From contig JANQAB010000002.1 of the NCBI GenBank assembly GCA_024707265.1, positions 180,188 to 244,187 of the forward strand: a DNA stretch of 64,000 nt. The letters are read 5' to 3'. Of this stretch, positions 37,465-47,522 are shown in pieces. Under the pieces are notes generated by a model. The model did not search any database and was not told where the DNA came from. It was given only the letters and a program-made list of their open reading frames with translations. Source of the stretch: Sporocytophaga sp. GTDB taxonomy: Bacteria; Bacteroidota; Bacteroidia; Cytophagales; Cytophagaceae. Position numbers and translations under genes: made by a program. Each line of letters opens with the position of its first letter. Within the stretch, counting starts at the first letter, position 1.

Positions 37465-38097
37465 ATGAAAAGTAAATTTTTTGCGGTTGTATTCATTTTT
37501 ATATCGCTTGCAGCTTTTGGTCAAACTACAAAACCTTCTAAAAAGGATTATGTGGTGACAATTAAAACGGAATTTGGAGACATGGTACTGCTCCTTTCGG
37601 ATCTTACTCCAAAGCACAAAGAAAACTTCTTAAAGCTTGCTCAGGAAGGGTTTTACAATGGGACAACTTTTCACAGAATTATTGATGATTTCATGATTCA
37701 GGGAGGAGATCCTAATTCTAAGGATACCGATCCGAATAATGACGGAATGGGCGGACCGGGTTATACTGTGCCGGCAGAGTTTAATGAGAAACTGAAGCAC
37801 AACAAAGGTGCTGTTGCTGCAGCAAGAATGGGCGATCAGGTAAATCCTAAAAGAGAATCCAGCGGATCACAATTTTATATCGTAGAAAATCAGGATGGAG
37901 CACACTTTCTTGATAATCAATATACTGTTTTTGGTCAGGTGGTGCAGGGGCTCGATGTGATAGATAAAATTGCTACTCAGCCAAAAGACTACCGTGACAG
38001 ACCTTCTAAGAATATCAACATGGAGGTTTCTGTTAAAAAACTAAAAAAGAAAAAAATCATAAAACTATATCACTGCGAAAACTTTTATAAAGCATGA
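37465..38097 (+). CDS. Peptidyl-prolyl cis-trans isomerase, cyclophilin type, exported
   Basis: 210 residues with a signal peptide (MKSKFFAVVFIFISLAAFGQ). Cyclophilin core: FHRIIDDFMIQGGDPNSKD, NKGAVAAARMGDQVNPKRESSGSQFYIV and QYTVFGQVVQGLDVIDKI. Assists folding in the periplasm. The last 22 residues are Lys-rich and unusual for the family. Stop overlaps the next start (ATGA). Confidence 0.95.
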   Translation: MKSKFFAVVFIFISLAAFGQTTKPSKKDYVVTIKTEFGDMVLLLSDLTPKHKENFLKLAQEGFYNGTTFHRIIDDFMIQGGDPNSKDTDPNNDGMGGPGYTVPAEFNEKLKHNKGAVAAARMGDQVNPKRESSGSQFYIVENQDGAHFLDNQYTVFGQVVQGLDVIDKIATQPKDYRDRPSKNINMEVSVKKLKKKKIIKLYHCENFYKA

Positions 38098-39005
38098 AAA
38101 AGAAAGTTTTAATAACAGGTTCAAATGGTCTTTTAGGTCAAAAGCTGGTAGGTCTTATAGCTGATGACGAAAACTACGACCTGATCGCTACAGCAAGAGG
38201 TGAAAACAGACTTCCTATGGAGCCTGGAGCATATGTCTATAAGTCAATGGACATTACAAACCGAAATCAGGTTATGGATATAGTTTCTGAGATCAAACCT
38301 GATTTTATCATTCACACTGCGGCTATGACCAATGTGGACCAATGTGAGACGGAGAGAGAGGCTTGCTGGGCACAGAATGTAGATGCAGTTAAATACCTTA
38401 TTGAAGCTTCTGAGAAGGTGAAATCACATCTGATTCACTTATCTACAGATTTTATTTTTGACGGGAAAAATGGTCCTTATGATGAAAATGCTAAGGCCAA
38501 TCCTTTGAGTTATTATGGGGAGAGCAAACTGGCAGCGGAGAAACTTGTATTGAAAAGCAAAGCTAAATGGGCCATTGCAAGAACTGTACTTGTTTATGGT
38601 ATTGCATGCGATATGAGCAGATCCAATATCATCCTTTGGGTTAAAAAGAGCCTTGAAGAAGGGAAGAAAATTCAGGTAGTTACAGATCAGTGGAGAACTC
38701 CTACATTGGCCGAAGATCTGGCCATGGGATGTTATCTTATCATGGAAAATCAGGCTACTGGAATCTATAACATAAGCGGAAAAGATTTCCTTACACCGTA
38801 TGAAATGGCAATTAAAACTGCCGATTTCTTTAAACTAGATAAGGCCCTTATTACAAAAGCAGACAGCACTATCTTCAAACAACCTGCTGTAAGGCCTCCG
38901 AAAACAGGTTTTATTCTTGATAAGGCCATGAATGACTTGGGCTATGACCCTCATTCATTTGAAGAAGGGATCAAATTGTTGGCTGAACAAATAGCTGAAG
39001 TTTAA
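38094..39005 (+). CDS. NAD-dependent sugar reductase/epimerase (RmlD-like, extended SDR)
   Basis: 303 residues. Rossmann motif ITGSNGLLGQKLVGL at residue 7, IHTAAMTNVDQCE, HLSTDFIFDGKNGPYDE and the catalytic YYGESKLAAEKLV (Tyr-x-x-x-Lys). These match dTDP-4-dehydrorhamnose reductase-like enzymes, but no rml cluster surrounds it, so the substrate is open. Overlaps the cyclophilin gene by 4 bases. Confidence 0.9.
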   Translation: MKKKVLITGSNGLLGQKLVGLIADDENYDLIATARGENRLPMEPGAYVYKSMDITNRNQVMDIVSEIKPDFIIHTAAMTNVDQCETEREACWAQNVDAVKYLIEASEKVKSHLIHLSTDFIFDGKNGPYDENAKANPLSYYGESKLAAEKLVLKSKAKWAIARTVLVYGIACDMSRSNIILWVKKSLEEGKKIQVVTDQWRTPTLAEDLAMGCYLIMENQATGIYNISGKDFLTPYEMAIKTADFFKLDKALITKADSTIFKQPAVRPPKTGFILDKAMNDLGYDPHSFEEGIKLLAEQIAEV

Positions 39006-39360
39006 TTCTTTTATTCTAAGTAAGAGAATTTTTGATTGTTTACTTTTAGAAAAATTCCTTGGGTTAATCTAGGGGTTTTCCCTTATTTGCAAGCGTTCAT
39101 TATTGAAGTATTTTTAAAGTATAATTAAAATGTGAGTAAGACGGCGGTTTTCAAAAAGGGATTTTTAAGTTGGTAGTGGGTTGAAAAGCTGTATTTGGTG
39201 ATTTGGCTTATTAGTACGCTTTTGTTTAATAAGTTAGTAAATAATTTAGTAAAGGTTAATGAAGCCCTTCGGGAGTGGAGGGCTTTTTTTATTGCCCTCA
39301 TTTTTATACTTTTAGGCATATTTTAATCAGCTAAATACTACTGCACTCTACCAACTTTTT
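39006..39360. other. Intergenic with terminator
   Basis: 355 bases without a gene; it contains the terminator at 39263 and the leader of the HhH gene. Confidence 0.5.
39263..39290 (+). terminator. Terminator
   Basis: AGCCCT-TCGGGAGTGG-AGGGCT followed by TTTTTT. It lies about 260 bases after the reductase stop. Confidence 0.7.
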
Positions 39361-40254
39361 ATGAATCTTATCGAAAGATGTAAGTCCTTTTTTGGCATTT
39401 CGAAAAAGGAAGCTCAGGGATTTATCGTCCTTCAGGTGACACTATGTTTTGTATTAACAATTCCTTTTTTTACGGAATATATAATATATCCTCAGAAAAG
39501 AATAGATATATCTGAAAGCAAGGTATCCCTTGACAGTCTGGTGAGATTATTTCAGGTTCAATCAAAATCGTTTCCTGATAAAAAAGATCCTGTACCTATT
39601 CCTCCTGATAAGTTTGTGGGAAGTTTTGATCCCAATATAGCTTCTAAAGAAGTTTTCCTGAGCACTGGTTTGAAACCGAAACTGGTGGAAAGGATAATTA
39701 GATTCAGAGAAAAAGGAGGAAAGTTTTGGGGCAAGGAGGATTTGCTTAAAATCTATGGTCTGGATAAAAAGGAATTTGAAAAAATTGGTCCCTTCTTAAC
39801 TTTTCAATCTCACCCTAAGTCTACGCTAATTGAGAAAAAGGCACTTGAGGTTTTTGATATTAACAAAGCAGATTCAACCAGTCTGGAACAGCTGAATGGA
39901 ATTGGCCCTGCACTTGCACAAAGGATTCTTAAATATAAAAGTGCCCTTGGAGGTTTTGTCAGCAAAGATCAGTATTCGGAAATTTATGGATTGAAAGACA
40001 ATGCCCTGGTACAATTAAAAACCTATACTTTTATAGACAAAATATTTGAACCGGAAAAAATTGACCTTTATAGCGCTGATTTTAAGAAGATCGCAAGCCA
40101 TCCATATTTAGGATATCAGGCAGCCAAATGCATATCAAAATTAAAAAAGACAGGTTACTCTCGTGAAACTATTCAGTCAATCATCCAAAATGATACAATC
40201 TTTAAATGCAGAAACTCTGAGCTGTTATTCAGATACATTGAAATCGGGCAATAA
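39361..40254 (+). CDS. Helix-hairpin-helix protein with N-terminal membrane anchor (ComEA-like)
   Basis: 297 residues. A hydrophobic anchor at about 20-42 is followed by two or three helix-hairpin-helix units: SKEVFLSTGLKPKLVERIIRFREKGGKFWGKEDLL, and the clearest, FDINKADSTSLEQLNGIGPALAQRILKYKSALGGF. The GIGPALA loop is the DNA-contacting hairpin. Similar anchored HhH proteins of Bacteroidota may bind DNA at the cell surface for uptake; that role is inferred. Confidence 0.85.
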   Translation: MNLIERCKSFFGISKKEAQGFIVLQVTLCFVLTIPFFTEYIIYPQKRIDISESKVSLDSLVRLFQVQSKSFPDKKDPVPIPPDKFVGSFDPNIASKEVFLSTGLKPKLVERIIRFREKGGKFWGKEDLLKIYGLDKKEFEKIGPFLTFQSHPKSTLIEKKALEVFDINKADSTSLEQLNGIGPALAQRILKYKSALGGFVSKDQYSEIYGLKDNALVQLKTYTFIDKIFEPEKIDLYSADFKKIASHPYLGYQAAKCISKLKKTGYSRETIQSIIQNDTIFKCRNSELLFRYIEIGQ

Positions 40255-40342
40255 AAAAATAGACTTTTAAATTAAAATTGAGGGAAACAATAGTATTTTT
40301 ATGTAAAATAGCGTATAACTCTTTAAATTTTTTCAGTAGGGA

Positions 40343-41644
40343 ATGATATTGGTATTAGTGCCTCAGGTTACAAACAGGCTTACATATATTTTTGATTTTT
40401 ATTTTAAAGAAATATTCAAAACAGACTATGATTTTACTACCGATGCTGAGAAATTCCAAAGCTTTAGCGAAGCAAAGTTTTCTTATGGATTCAAGCAGGT
40501 AAATGATGAGTTATATCTCGAAGCAGATCCTCTTTTGTTTGAAACTACTGTTTCTATAAGACAAATTTCCATAGGACTTTATAAAGAGATAAAAACTATA
40601 TTTTCTGTAAAAAACGGAGCACTACCTTTTGATCCGTTCGCTGCAGGTTTTTATATGATGACGAGGTACGAAGAATATCTTCCTCATAAAAAAGACAGAC
40701 ACAACAGGTATAAACCGGAAAGCAGCATTGCGATTTCAGGAGGTTTTCTTGAAAAACCAATAGTCAATTTCTGGGCTTTACTGATAAAGGAAATAATCAA
40801 TAATAAATACCCTCAATCGATTAATTATTCCGGAACTTACACTTTTCAACCTACTCTTGATATTGATAATGCATATGCCTATAAATATAAGGGGTTTTAA
40901 GATCGAGTTTTGCACTGGCTAAAAGACTTATTAGCCTTGATTTTAATAAGCTGAGCAAACGTATCAAGATTCACATGGGAAAAATTCAGGATCCCTATGA
41001 TACTTATGATAAACAAAGAAGAATCCACCGGGCTTATAAAATAACTCCTCATTATTTTTTTCTTGTTGGGCGATTATGGCAAGTATGACAAAAATCTTCC
41101 CTATGACAATGAGCATATGGTCAAACTTGTCAAAAGTCTAGACGAAGAAGCAACGATTGGTTTACATCCTTCTTATGGTTCAAATACTTCCGAACAGCAA
41201 CTATTAGTTGAGAAAAAAAGGCTGGAGGGAATATTATCGCGCCAAGTCACCAAAAGCAGACAGCACTATATAAAGCTTACTCTTCCGGATACTTATAGAA
41301 ATCTCCTGAAAGCCGGGATTAAAGAGGACTACTCAATGGGCTATACAACCAAAGTAGGCTTCAGAGCTGGAACCTGTAATTCTTTTCTATTCTTTGATCT
41401 GGAAAAAAATATTACCACAGACCTTAGAGTCTATCCCTTTGCTTTTATGGATAGCACGCTAAAGTTTTTCCTGAAAGTACGTTCAAAGGAAGTTATCAAT
41501 TATATTACTCCTATTGTCAATGATGTAAAACAAGTAGGAGGGCAGCTGATATTCATTTTTCATAATGAGTCTTTGGGAAATGAAAGACAATGGAAGAATT
41601 GGGGAGAGATCTACGAAAAAGTGATACGACTGGCAAAAGAGTGA
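40343..41644 (+). pseudogene. Polysaccharide deacetylase-family protein, split by two frameshifts
   Basis: ORFs 40343-40900 and 41063-41644 are connected by a middle piece in a third frame. G4 at 40891-40894 needs one more G to continue as YKGVLRSSFALAKRLISLDFNK, and T7 at 41055-41061 needs one T less to continue as HYFFLLGDYGKYD. Restored length is about 433 residues. LPFDPFAAGFYMMTRYEEYLPHKKDRHNRY and FQPTLDIDNAYAYKYKG are typical of the long Bacteroidota deacetylase-like family. Both changes lie in homopolymers, so sequencing error is plausible. First gene of an apparent cell-surface glycan cluster with 41696 and 42634. Confidence 0.82.
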
Positions 41645-41695
41645 CATTCTGTGTAATTTCAAAAATTAATCTTTTTAAAAGCTCCGATCTCCTTA

Positions 41696-42637
41696 ATGAA
41701 TAAAAAGGAATATTTCAGAAACTACTGTGCAAACCATAAAGATATACCTCTTTTTCTTACTTCTGCATGGATGGATCTGATATGCGGAGACAATTGGGAC
41801 GTTATTCTAGAAACCAAAGGTGAAAATATTCATGGCTTTTTAGTTTTCCCTCTTAACCAAAAACTGGGCTTAAAAAGAATTCTGCAACCTCAGCTTACTC
41901 CATATTCCGGAGTCTGGATCAATTACCCGGATGGACAAAAAGGTCTGACCAAAATTGCTTACGAAAAAAAAGTATTGTCATCTTTAATTGAACGTTTACC
42001 GGAGTTCGACGAGTTAATCCTTAACCTTTACCCAACCTTTACAAACTGGCTTCCTTTCTATTGGAAGGGTTTTAAACAAACTACCAGATATACTTATAAG
42101 ATCTTTAAAGGGCAGAATCCTGAAACACTTAAGCTTCAGGTAAAGGATTCTGTCAGAAGAGAATTGGCAAAAGCTGAACGTACCTTGCAGGTGTTTACAT
42201 CAGATGATGTCAGGTATTTATACGACTTTAAAGTAAGATCATTTAAAGAGCAGGATCTTAGCTTCAATTTGAGCTATTCCTTCATCAATAGATGTGTTGA
42301 ATGGTGTATAAATGAAGAGAGGGGGCAGATTATATATGCAAAAGATGAAGAAGGTTCAATACACGCCGGTGTGTTGCTCGTTTGGGATAAGAATTGTATT
42401 TATTACTTGTTTGGTGCTGCTGATCCTGAGTATAAAAACTCAGGCGCTTTAACCCTTCTGCTTTGGAAAGGAATTGAAATGGCTCAATCACAAACCAAAG
42501 ATTTCGATTTTGAGGGAAGCATGCTGGAACCGGTTGAGCAGTTTTTTAGAAATTTCGGGGCAAACCAACTGCCTTACCATCAGATTGTGAAGAGGAATTC
42601 AGTTTTATTAAAACTTAAAAATATTCTTGGGAAATGA
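41696..42637 (+). CDS. GNAT/FemAB-like acyltransferase
   Basis: 313 residues. Two-lobed acetyltransferase fold of the FemAB/CelD type: QPQLTPYSGVWINYP, VKDSVRRELAKAERTLQ, AGVLLVWDKNCIYYLFGAADPEYKNSGALTLLLWKGIEMA (acyl-CoA or aminoacyl-tRNA binding region) and DFEGSMLEPVEQFFRNFGA. Commonly found in exopolysaccharide loci. Overlaps the following deacetylase gene by 4 bases. Confidence 0.83.
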   Translation: MNKKEYFRNYCANHKDIPLFLTSAWMDLICGDNWDVILETKGENIHGFLVFPLNQKLGLKRILQPQLTPYSGVWINYPDGQKGLTKIAYEKKVLSSLIERLPEFDELILNLYPTFTNWLPFYWKGFKQTTRYTYKIFKGQNPETLKLQVKDSVRRELAKAERTLQVFTSDDVRYLYDFKVRSFKEQDLSFNLSYSFINRCVEWCINEERGQIIYAKDEEGSIHAGVLLVWDKNCIYYLFGAADPEYKNSGALTLLLWKGIEMAQSQTKDFDFEGSMLEPVEQFFRNFGANQLPYHQIVKRNSVLLKLKNILGK

Positions 42638-43698
42638 ACATTAAAGACCGCTTGTTCATCCCGATTCTAAATGCTTGTGCATCTGTTGTCCCCTTTGCTG
42701 CTCTTAGGAAAATAACAGGACAAAAGGTAATTTTCCCTACCTACCATTTAATCTCTGATCGGAATGTGCCGCATGTTGGTCATCTTTATAAGATCAGAAG
42801 CGAAAAATTATTTCTTGAGGACCTTGAGTTTATGCTCAGGCATTTTAAACCGATAACTATTGATGAACTCTTAAAATGGAGGAATGGCCAAGTAAGGCTG
42901 GATAAACCCTCATTTTTTTTATCGTTTGATGATGGATTAAGAGAGATAAAAGATGTTATTGCACCAATACTTATAAAGAAAGGAATACCTGCAGCATTTT
43001 TTATTAATCCTGCTTTTATTGACAACAATGAAATGATGTTCAGGAATAAGGCAAGCCTTCTTATAGACTTGTTCAAAAGAAAGAAAATCAATTTTAACAG
43101 AACATTTGATACAACCGGAATAGGGCAAGATAATTTTATTCAAAAAGTAAAGTCCGTAAAGTATCAGGAACGAGATATCCTTAATAAATTAGCTATTGCT
43201 TCTGAGTTTTCATTTTCAGATTATTTGAAAGAAAATAAGCCTTATCTGGAATCAGAAGAAATAATGCAATTAAAACAGCAGGGCTTTCATATCGGGGCTC
43301 ATAGTATGGATCATCCTTTGTATGAGCAGATTTCCCTGGAAGAGCAAGTGGTGCAAACATCAGAAAGTATTGATTTTATAATTAATAATGATTTTTCCAG
43401 ATTGAGGACTTTTGCTTTCCCTTTTACTGATCATAGAGTTTCTGCTGCTTTATTCAATAAAATGTATGGAGAAATGAGACTTGATTCTTCTTTTGGAGTA
43501 GCAGGAATAAAACATGAAAATTATAATTTCCATTTTCAAAGAATTCCAATGGAAAAAAGTCTTGATTCTGCCCGGCAGATTATTGCTGCAGAATTTATAT
43601 ATTATATATTGAAAAGTCCTTTAGGGAAAAACCATATAAAAAAGAAAGTAACGTGTTTGTGCTCACTCAATTCCCATCTATTGCAGATCGCTTTTTAG
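42634..43698 (+). CDS. Polysaccharide deacetylase (NodB-like, carbohydrate esterase 4 type)
   Basis: 354 residues. VIFPTYHLISD, then FFLSFDDGLREIKDVIAPILIKKGIPAAFFINP with the Asp-Asp of the NodB motif, and later HIGAHSMDHPLYEQI, the zinc-binding H-x-x-x-H. Removes N-acetyl groups from a surface or extracellular polysaccharide. The last 15 codons overlap the upp gene in another frame, which is unusual; a small frame error near the end is possible. Confidence 0.88.
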   Translation: MNIKDRLFIPILNACASVVPFAALRKITGQKVIFPTYHLISDRNVPHVGHLYKIRSEKLFLEDLEFMLRHFKPITIDELLKWRNGQVRLDKPSFFLSFDDGLREIKDVIAPILIKKGIPAAFFINPAFIDNNEMMFRNKASLLIDLFKRKKINFNRTFDTTGIGQDNFIQKVKSVKYQERDILNKLAIASEFSFSDYLKENKPYLESEEIMQLKQQGFHIGAHSMDHPLYEQISLEEQVVQTSESIDFIINNDFSRLRTFAFPFTDHRVSAALFNKMYGEMRLDSSFGVAGIKHENYNFHFQRIPMEKSLDSARQIIAAEFIYYILKSPLGKNHIKKKVTCLCSLNSHLLQIAF

Positions 43699-44300
43699 CT
43701 GAACTAAGATCTGTTGAAATACAAAAAGACAGTATGCGCTTCAGACGCAATATGGAGCGACTTGGAGCTCTGATGGCCTATGAAATTTCAAAAGAATTAA
43801 AATATAGAAAAGAAGAAGTACAAAGTCCTTTGGCTAAAGCCCCTACCTATGCTCTTGAACATAACATTGTGATCGGCGCGATTTTAAGAGCAGGTATCCC
43901 GTTTTTTCAGGGGTTCTTAAATATATTCGATCAGTCAGAATCAGCTTTTGTAGCTGCTTACAGAAGTAGTAAGTCTGAAGAAACCGGTAACGTCGAAATA
44001 AACATGGACTATGTGGCTTCACCTGATCTGACAGGCAAAGTGCTGATACTTACCGATCCAATGCTCGCAACTGGTAAATCCCTTGTGGTAGCTTACCGAA
44101 CTTTATTAAAGTATGGAAAACCTTCAGAAGTGTATTTGGCTGCTGTGATATCCACCAAAGAAGGAATTGAATATGTAAAAAAGGAAATTCCGGAAGCAAA
44201 ACTTTGGACTGTTGCTGTAGACGAAAAAATGAATGAAAAATTTTATATAGTTCCAGGCTTGGGAGATGCAGGAGATTTAGCTTTTGGTCAAAAGAGATAA
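43653..44300 (+). CDS. upp: Uracil phosphoribosyltransferase
   Basis: 215 residues. Converts uracil and PRPP to UMP. VEIQKDSMRFRRNMERLGALMAYEISKEL, GAILRAGIPFFQG, the PRPP loop ILTDPMLATGKSLV and the C-terminal GLGDAGDLAFG are diagnostic. Start is GTG at 43653 (FVLTQFPSIADRFL), lying inside the deacetylase frame; no ATG is available upstream in this frame. Confidence 0.95.
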   Translation: MFVLTQFPSIADRFLAELRSVEIQKDSMRFRRNMERLGALMAYEISKELKYRKEEVQSPLAKAPTYALEHNIVIGAILRAGIPFFQGFLNIFDQSESAFVAAYRSSKSEETGNVEINMDYVASPDLTGKVLILTDPMLATGKSLVVAYRTLLKYGKPSEVYLAAVISTKEGIEYVKKEIPEAKLWTVAVDEKMNEKFYIVPGLGDAGDLAFGQKR

Positions 44301-44385
44301 TACTGAATCTATTACAATATTAAGCAAACTAAAGAAGATCGAATTCCGTTATTTTTAAAACCACACAAGTACATAGTCCAATTTT

Positions 44386-44832
44386 ATGATTAGTTTAATT
44401 CTCAAATACCTCATGGTCTTCCTTACAAGTATGTTAAAATTTATCGGAGGACCACTGCTGGGAGTAGCCTCAGGATTAAGCATATTTGAAACAGCTTTAC
44501 TTACAATACTCGGTATGATGACTACAGTTTTTCTAATGGTAAGTTTTATAGGAAAACCATTTAAAAACTGGATCATGAAGACATTCTATAAAAACAGGAA
44601 ACTGTTTTGTGAGAAAAACAGAAGAATGGTCAGGATCTGGAGAAATTACGGATTAAAAGGTGTTGCTTTTTTAACCCCGGTTCTCTTCAGCCCGATAGGA
44701 GGAGCGCTGCTTGCAACGTCATTCGGCGAATCAGCAAAAAGAATATTTATTTACATGCTAGTGAGCTCTATATTCTGGTCTATTGTTTTTACAAGTGTGA
44801 TTTTCCTTATAAAGAAAGTTCCAATTGTTTAA
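44386..44832 (+). CDS. Small integral membrane protein, small multidrug export-like
   Basis: 148 residues with four hydrophobic helices. LKFIGGPLLGVASGLS and GLKGVAFLTPVLFSPIGGALLATSFG form the paired repeat seen in the DedA-related small multidrug export family; between them is a basic loop. Transport activity is not proven for most members. Confidence 0.65.
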   Translation: MISLILKYLMVFLTSMLKFIGGPLLGVASGLSIFETALLTILGMMTTVFLMVSFIGKPFKNWIMKTFYKNRKLFCEKNRRMVRIWRNYGLKGVAFLTPVLFSPIGGALLATSFGESAKRIFIYMLVSSIFWSIVFTSVIFLIKKVPIV

Positions 44833-44981
44833 TCGGGGTTGGAGGATTAAAGTATTAATAGGATTTAGTTTTTTGCCTCGTCCTACAATTGCTTCGTGCG
44901 AAAATAGATTTACCGTTTTTAGTTTAAATTTTGAATTGAGCTTGCATATTTTGCTTTAATCCGGTAAATCCCATTATCTGC

Positions 44982-46391
44982 TTAATCCCTATTCAAAATT
45001 ATTGGTTTAATGCTTTGGGTAGTCTCATCACTTACCTCCAGCAGATAGATTCCTTCCTGAAGCATAGGAGGAAGTTGCAAAGTGAGTGTTTCACAGTTAA
45101 CAGTTTCATGTTCCTTTTTTATAATTTCAACACCTGTTATTGAAAGTATTCGGATATTTATCGATTTACTCAATGAACCCTTTATTGTTAAGGAATGACT
45201 GGCAGGTTGAGGATAAATCGAAATATCAAGATGATCTGGGTTCTTGATAGATAAAGGTCCGTGGACAGACCTTTTGAATAACTGATTTCCGAGATAACCG
45301 GCTGTGTATAAGTTTCCATTTCCATCTTCAGTAAACATGAATCTTCCAAAGCTTTCCAAAAGTCCCTCTGTGGAGATGTTCCAAGACCTGCTTACTAAAT
45401 TTTTATCAGAATAAATATTATTGAAAGTTTCACTTTCCGGAAGTGATATAGAAGCCCAATAAGAACCCTGACTATCTTTATACAAAGAATTAGTTTGTTT
45501 ATAAAAAGATCCCGTTAGTGCCAGACTGTCCTCCACCCAATGGACAGCCCATTTATTATTTTGTTTGGTAACATCACTTACTTTACATTTTACAGTAAAT
45601 CCAAAATTTCTATATACTCCATTGATTGCAGCAAGGACAATTCCGTCTTCTATGGCAATATTAAAAACATTATTTATTCTTAGTTTATCATCAGAATATT
45701 TGACGGAATAAGGTGCATCAGTATTGATGATTAGACGTTGCCAGGATTCACCTTCATTAGAAGAAAGGAATACTCCAAAGCGGCCGTTTAAACCAGTGTT
45801 CTCATCATGTATGCCTGCAAATATGCTTCCATCAGGTGCTACTGCTAAAGATTGAATTACCAAATTCCCTTTTCCGAATCCTGTATTTCTTTGGACCCAT
45901 GTTTCTGCAGAGTCAGTCGAAATAAGAATTCCATTCCCTTTTCCTAAATTTTCAAAGTCCCATACACTACCGGTTCCGATTACAATTTTATAGGCATTAT
46001 GAAAGGCGATTTTTCCTACAGCCACCCGATATGGTATCGGAGAAACAGTCCAGGTACTACCACTATCAATACTTTTATAAACTTTTCCTTTTCCGCCTGC
46101 AAGGAGGTATTGATCTGTATACGCTACAAGGGTGAACAAAGAATCTTCATTATTGGAGACATTCATCCAGCTTTTGCCGGAATCATAACTTTTAAATATT
46201 CCGTTTTTTAACGTGGATATAATAATTACAGGTGAGGTCTTGCATGCATAAATACCTGTAATAAGTGAAGAAGGGAAAGTACCAGCAGGCTGCCAGTTCT
46301 GTGCTTTAAGGGAATGAACTTTAAATAACAAAATGAAGATAAAGATAAAAATAAAAAATGTCTTTTTGAAGATGTTGACTGGTTGGAACAT
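44982..46391 (-). CDS. Secreted beta-propeller (BNR/sialidase-like repeat) protein with T9SS sorting domain
   Basis: 469 residues. Signal peptide ending FKVHSLKAQ. Repeated blocks like GIFKSYDSGKSWMNVS, VYKSIDSGSTWTVSP, GILISTDSAETWVQRN and VFLSSNEGESWQRL are the Asp-box turns (S-x-D-x-G-x-T-W) of BNR propellers. No sialidase catalytic residues identified. The last ~80 residues form a type A sorting domain (DISIYPQPASHSLTI ... EGIYLLEVSDE). Surface or secreted; role unknown. Confidence 0.85.
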   Translation of the reverse strand: MFQPVNIFKKTFFIFIFIFILLFKVHSLKAQNWQPAGTFPSSLITGIYACKTSPVIIISTLKNGIFKSYDSGKSWMNVSNNEDSLFTLVAYTDQYLLAGGKGKVYKSIDSGSTWTVSPIPYRVAVGKIAFHNAYKIVIGTGSVWDFENLGKGNGILISTDSAETWVQRNTGFGKGNLVIQSLAVAPDGSIFAGIHDENTGLNGRFGVFLSSNEGESWQRLIINTDAPYSVKYSDDKLRINNVFNIAIEDGIVLAAINGVYRNFGFTVKCKVSDVTKQNNKWAVHWVEDSLALTGSFYKQTNSLYKDSQGSYWASISLPESETFNNIYSDKNLVSRSWNISTEGLLESFGRFMFTEDGNGNLYTAGYLGNQLFKRSVHGPLSIKNPDHLDISIYPQPASHSLTIKGSLSKSINIRILSITGVEIIKKEHETVNCETLTLQLPPMLQEGIYLLEVSDETTQSIKPIILNRD

Positions 46392-46621
46392 GGGCTTAAG
46401 GATTAAGAATGAATGCCGAAATAAAAATTAAATCTAAAGAAATGAATACATTGAATCAAAGGCATTTACTAAAAAATATGCTTCAGGATTTTGTTCCCCT
46501 CTTCAAGAAATAAAATAGGCGCTGAAAGCAAAAGTTTTTGATAAGCTGCTGAAAAAAAAGTCCAATTTCTGTAAGTCATTCATTGCTCACCATTTTAACT
46601 TTATGCTTTCCGCTTTAAAAC

Positions 46622-47387
46622 CTACCCCCAAATCTTATTCGCCTCCGTGAGAATTATCGGCTTACCATCAGTAATAATAATGGTATGTTCATGTTGCGCG
46701 ACATAACTTCCATCTTTGGTAATGTATGTCCAGCCGTCCCCCTTATCATGGGCGTAATTAGCCCTGGTAGAAATGAAGGTTTCCACAGCTACTACAGAAT
46801 CTTTTTTAAACCTTTGTTTATTTCTTTTATCATTGAAGCAAGGAATCTCTTCCGGAGCCTCATGCAAACTTCTTCCTACCCCGTGCCCAACGAGGTTTTT
46901 AATCACTTTGAATCCTGCTTTTTTAGCTTCTGTTTCAATTAATAGACCTATATCAGCTATTTTAACACCGCCTTTAATCTGATGTATAGCTTTAAATAAA
47001 ATATTTCTGGATGCTTCCACCAATGGCAGGTGATTATGAATGTCTTTTCCCAAAATAAAAGAACCTCCATTGTCTGACCAGTATCCGTCGAGTTCTGCAG
47101 AAACATCTATGTTTATAAGATCACCTTCTTTAAGTAATCTTTTTTCAGAAGGAATACCATGAGCGATTTCGTCATTCAGGCTGATGCATGTCCAGCCAGG
47201 AAACCCATAAGTAAGTTTGGGAGCAGACCTTGCCCCGAATTTTTTTTAAAATTTCTCCGCCGAATTCATCCAGCTCTTTTGTGCTCATGCCTGGTTTGGC
47301 ATATTCACGCATTTGTTTTAATGTCAAAGCAACCGCATCGCTGATTCTTTGTAGTCCCTCTATATCTGCCTGTGACGAAATTGACAT
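46622..47387 (-). pseudogene. map: Methionine aminopeptidase type I, split by one frameshift
   Basis: The start half (MSISSQADIEGLQRISDA) ends early at 47172. The main half continues in another frame: YGFPGWTCISLNDEIAHGIP, LINIDVSAELDGYWSDN (two metal-binding Asp), GHGVGRSLHEAPEEIP, VVAVETF and QHEHTIII. Removing one base from the T8 run at 47240-47247 (an A run in the gene) restores EILKKFGARSAPKLTYGF. About 255 residues when repaired. It removes initiator Met from new proteins. The rest of the gene shows no decay, so an error in the run is likely, unless another copy elsewhere allows loss. Confidence 0.88.
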
Positions 47388-47522
47388 ACCCGTATTTTAC
47401 TATAATTACCATAATAGAATAGATTAAGTTTTAATCCTTCTCTTAATACAAACCTAAGTAATTTTTCCGAAAGTCATCATTCAGCTTACATATCGCATGA
47501 AAAGGTCTGAAATACAGAGGTA

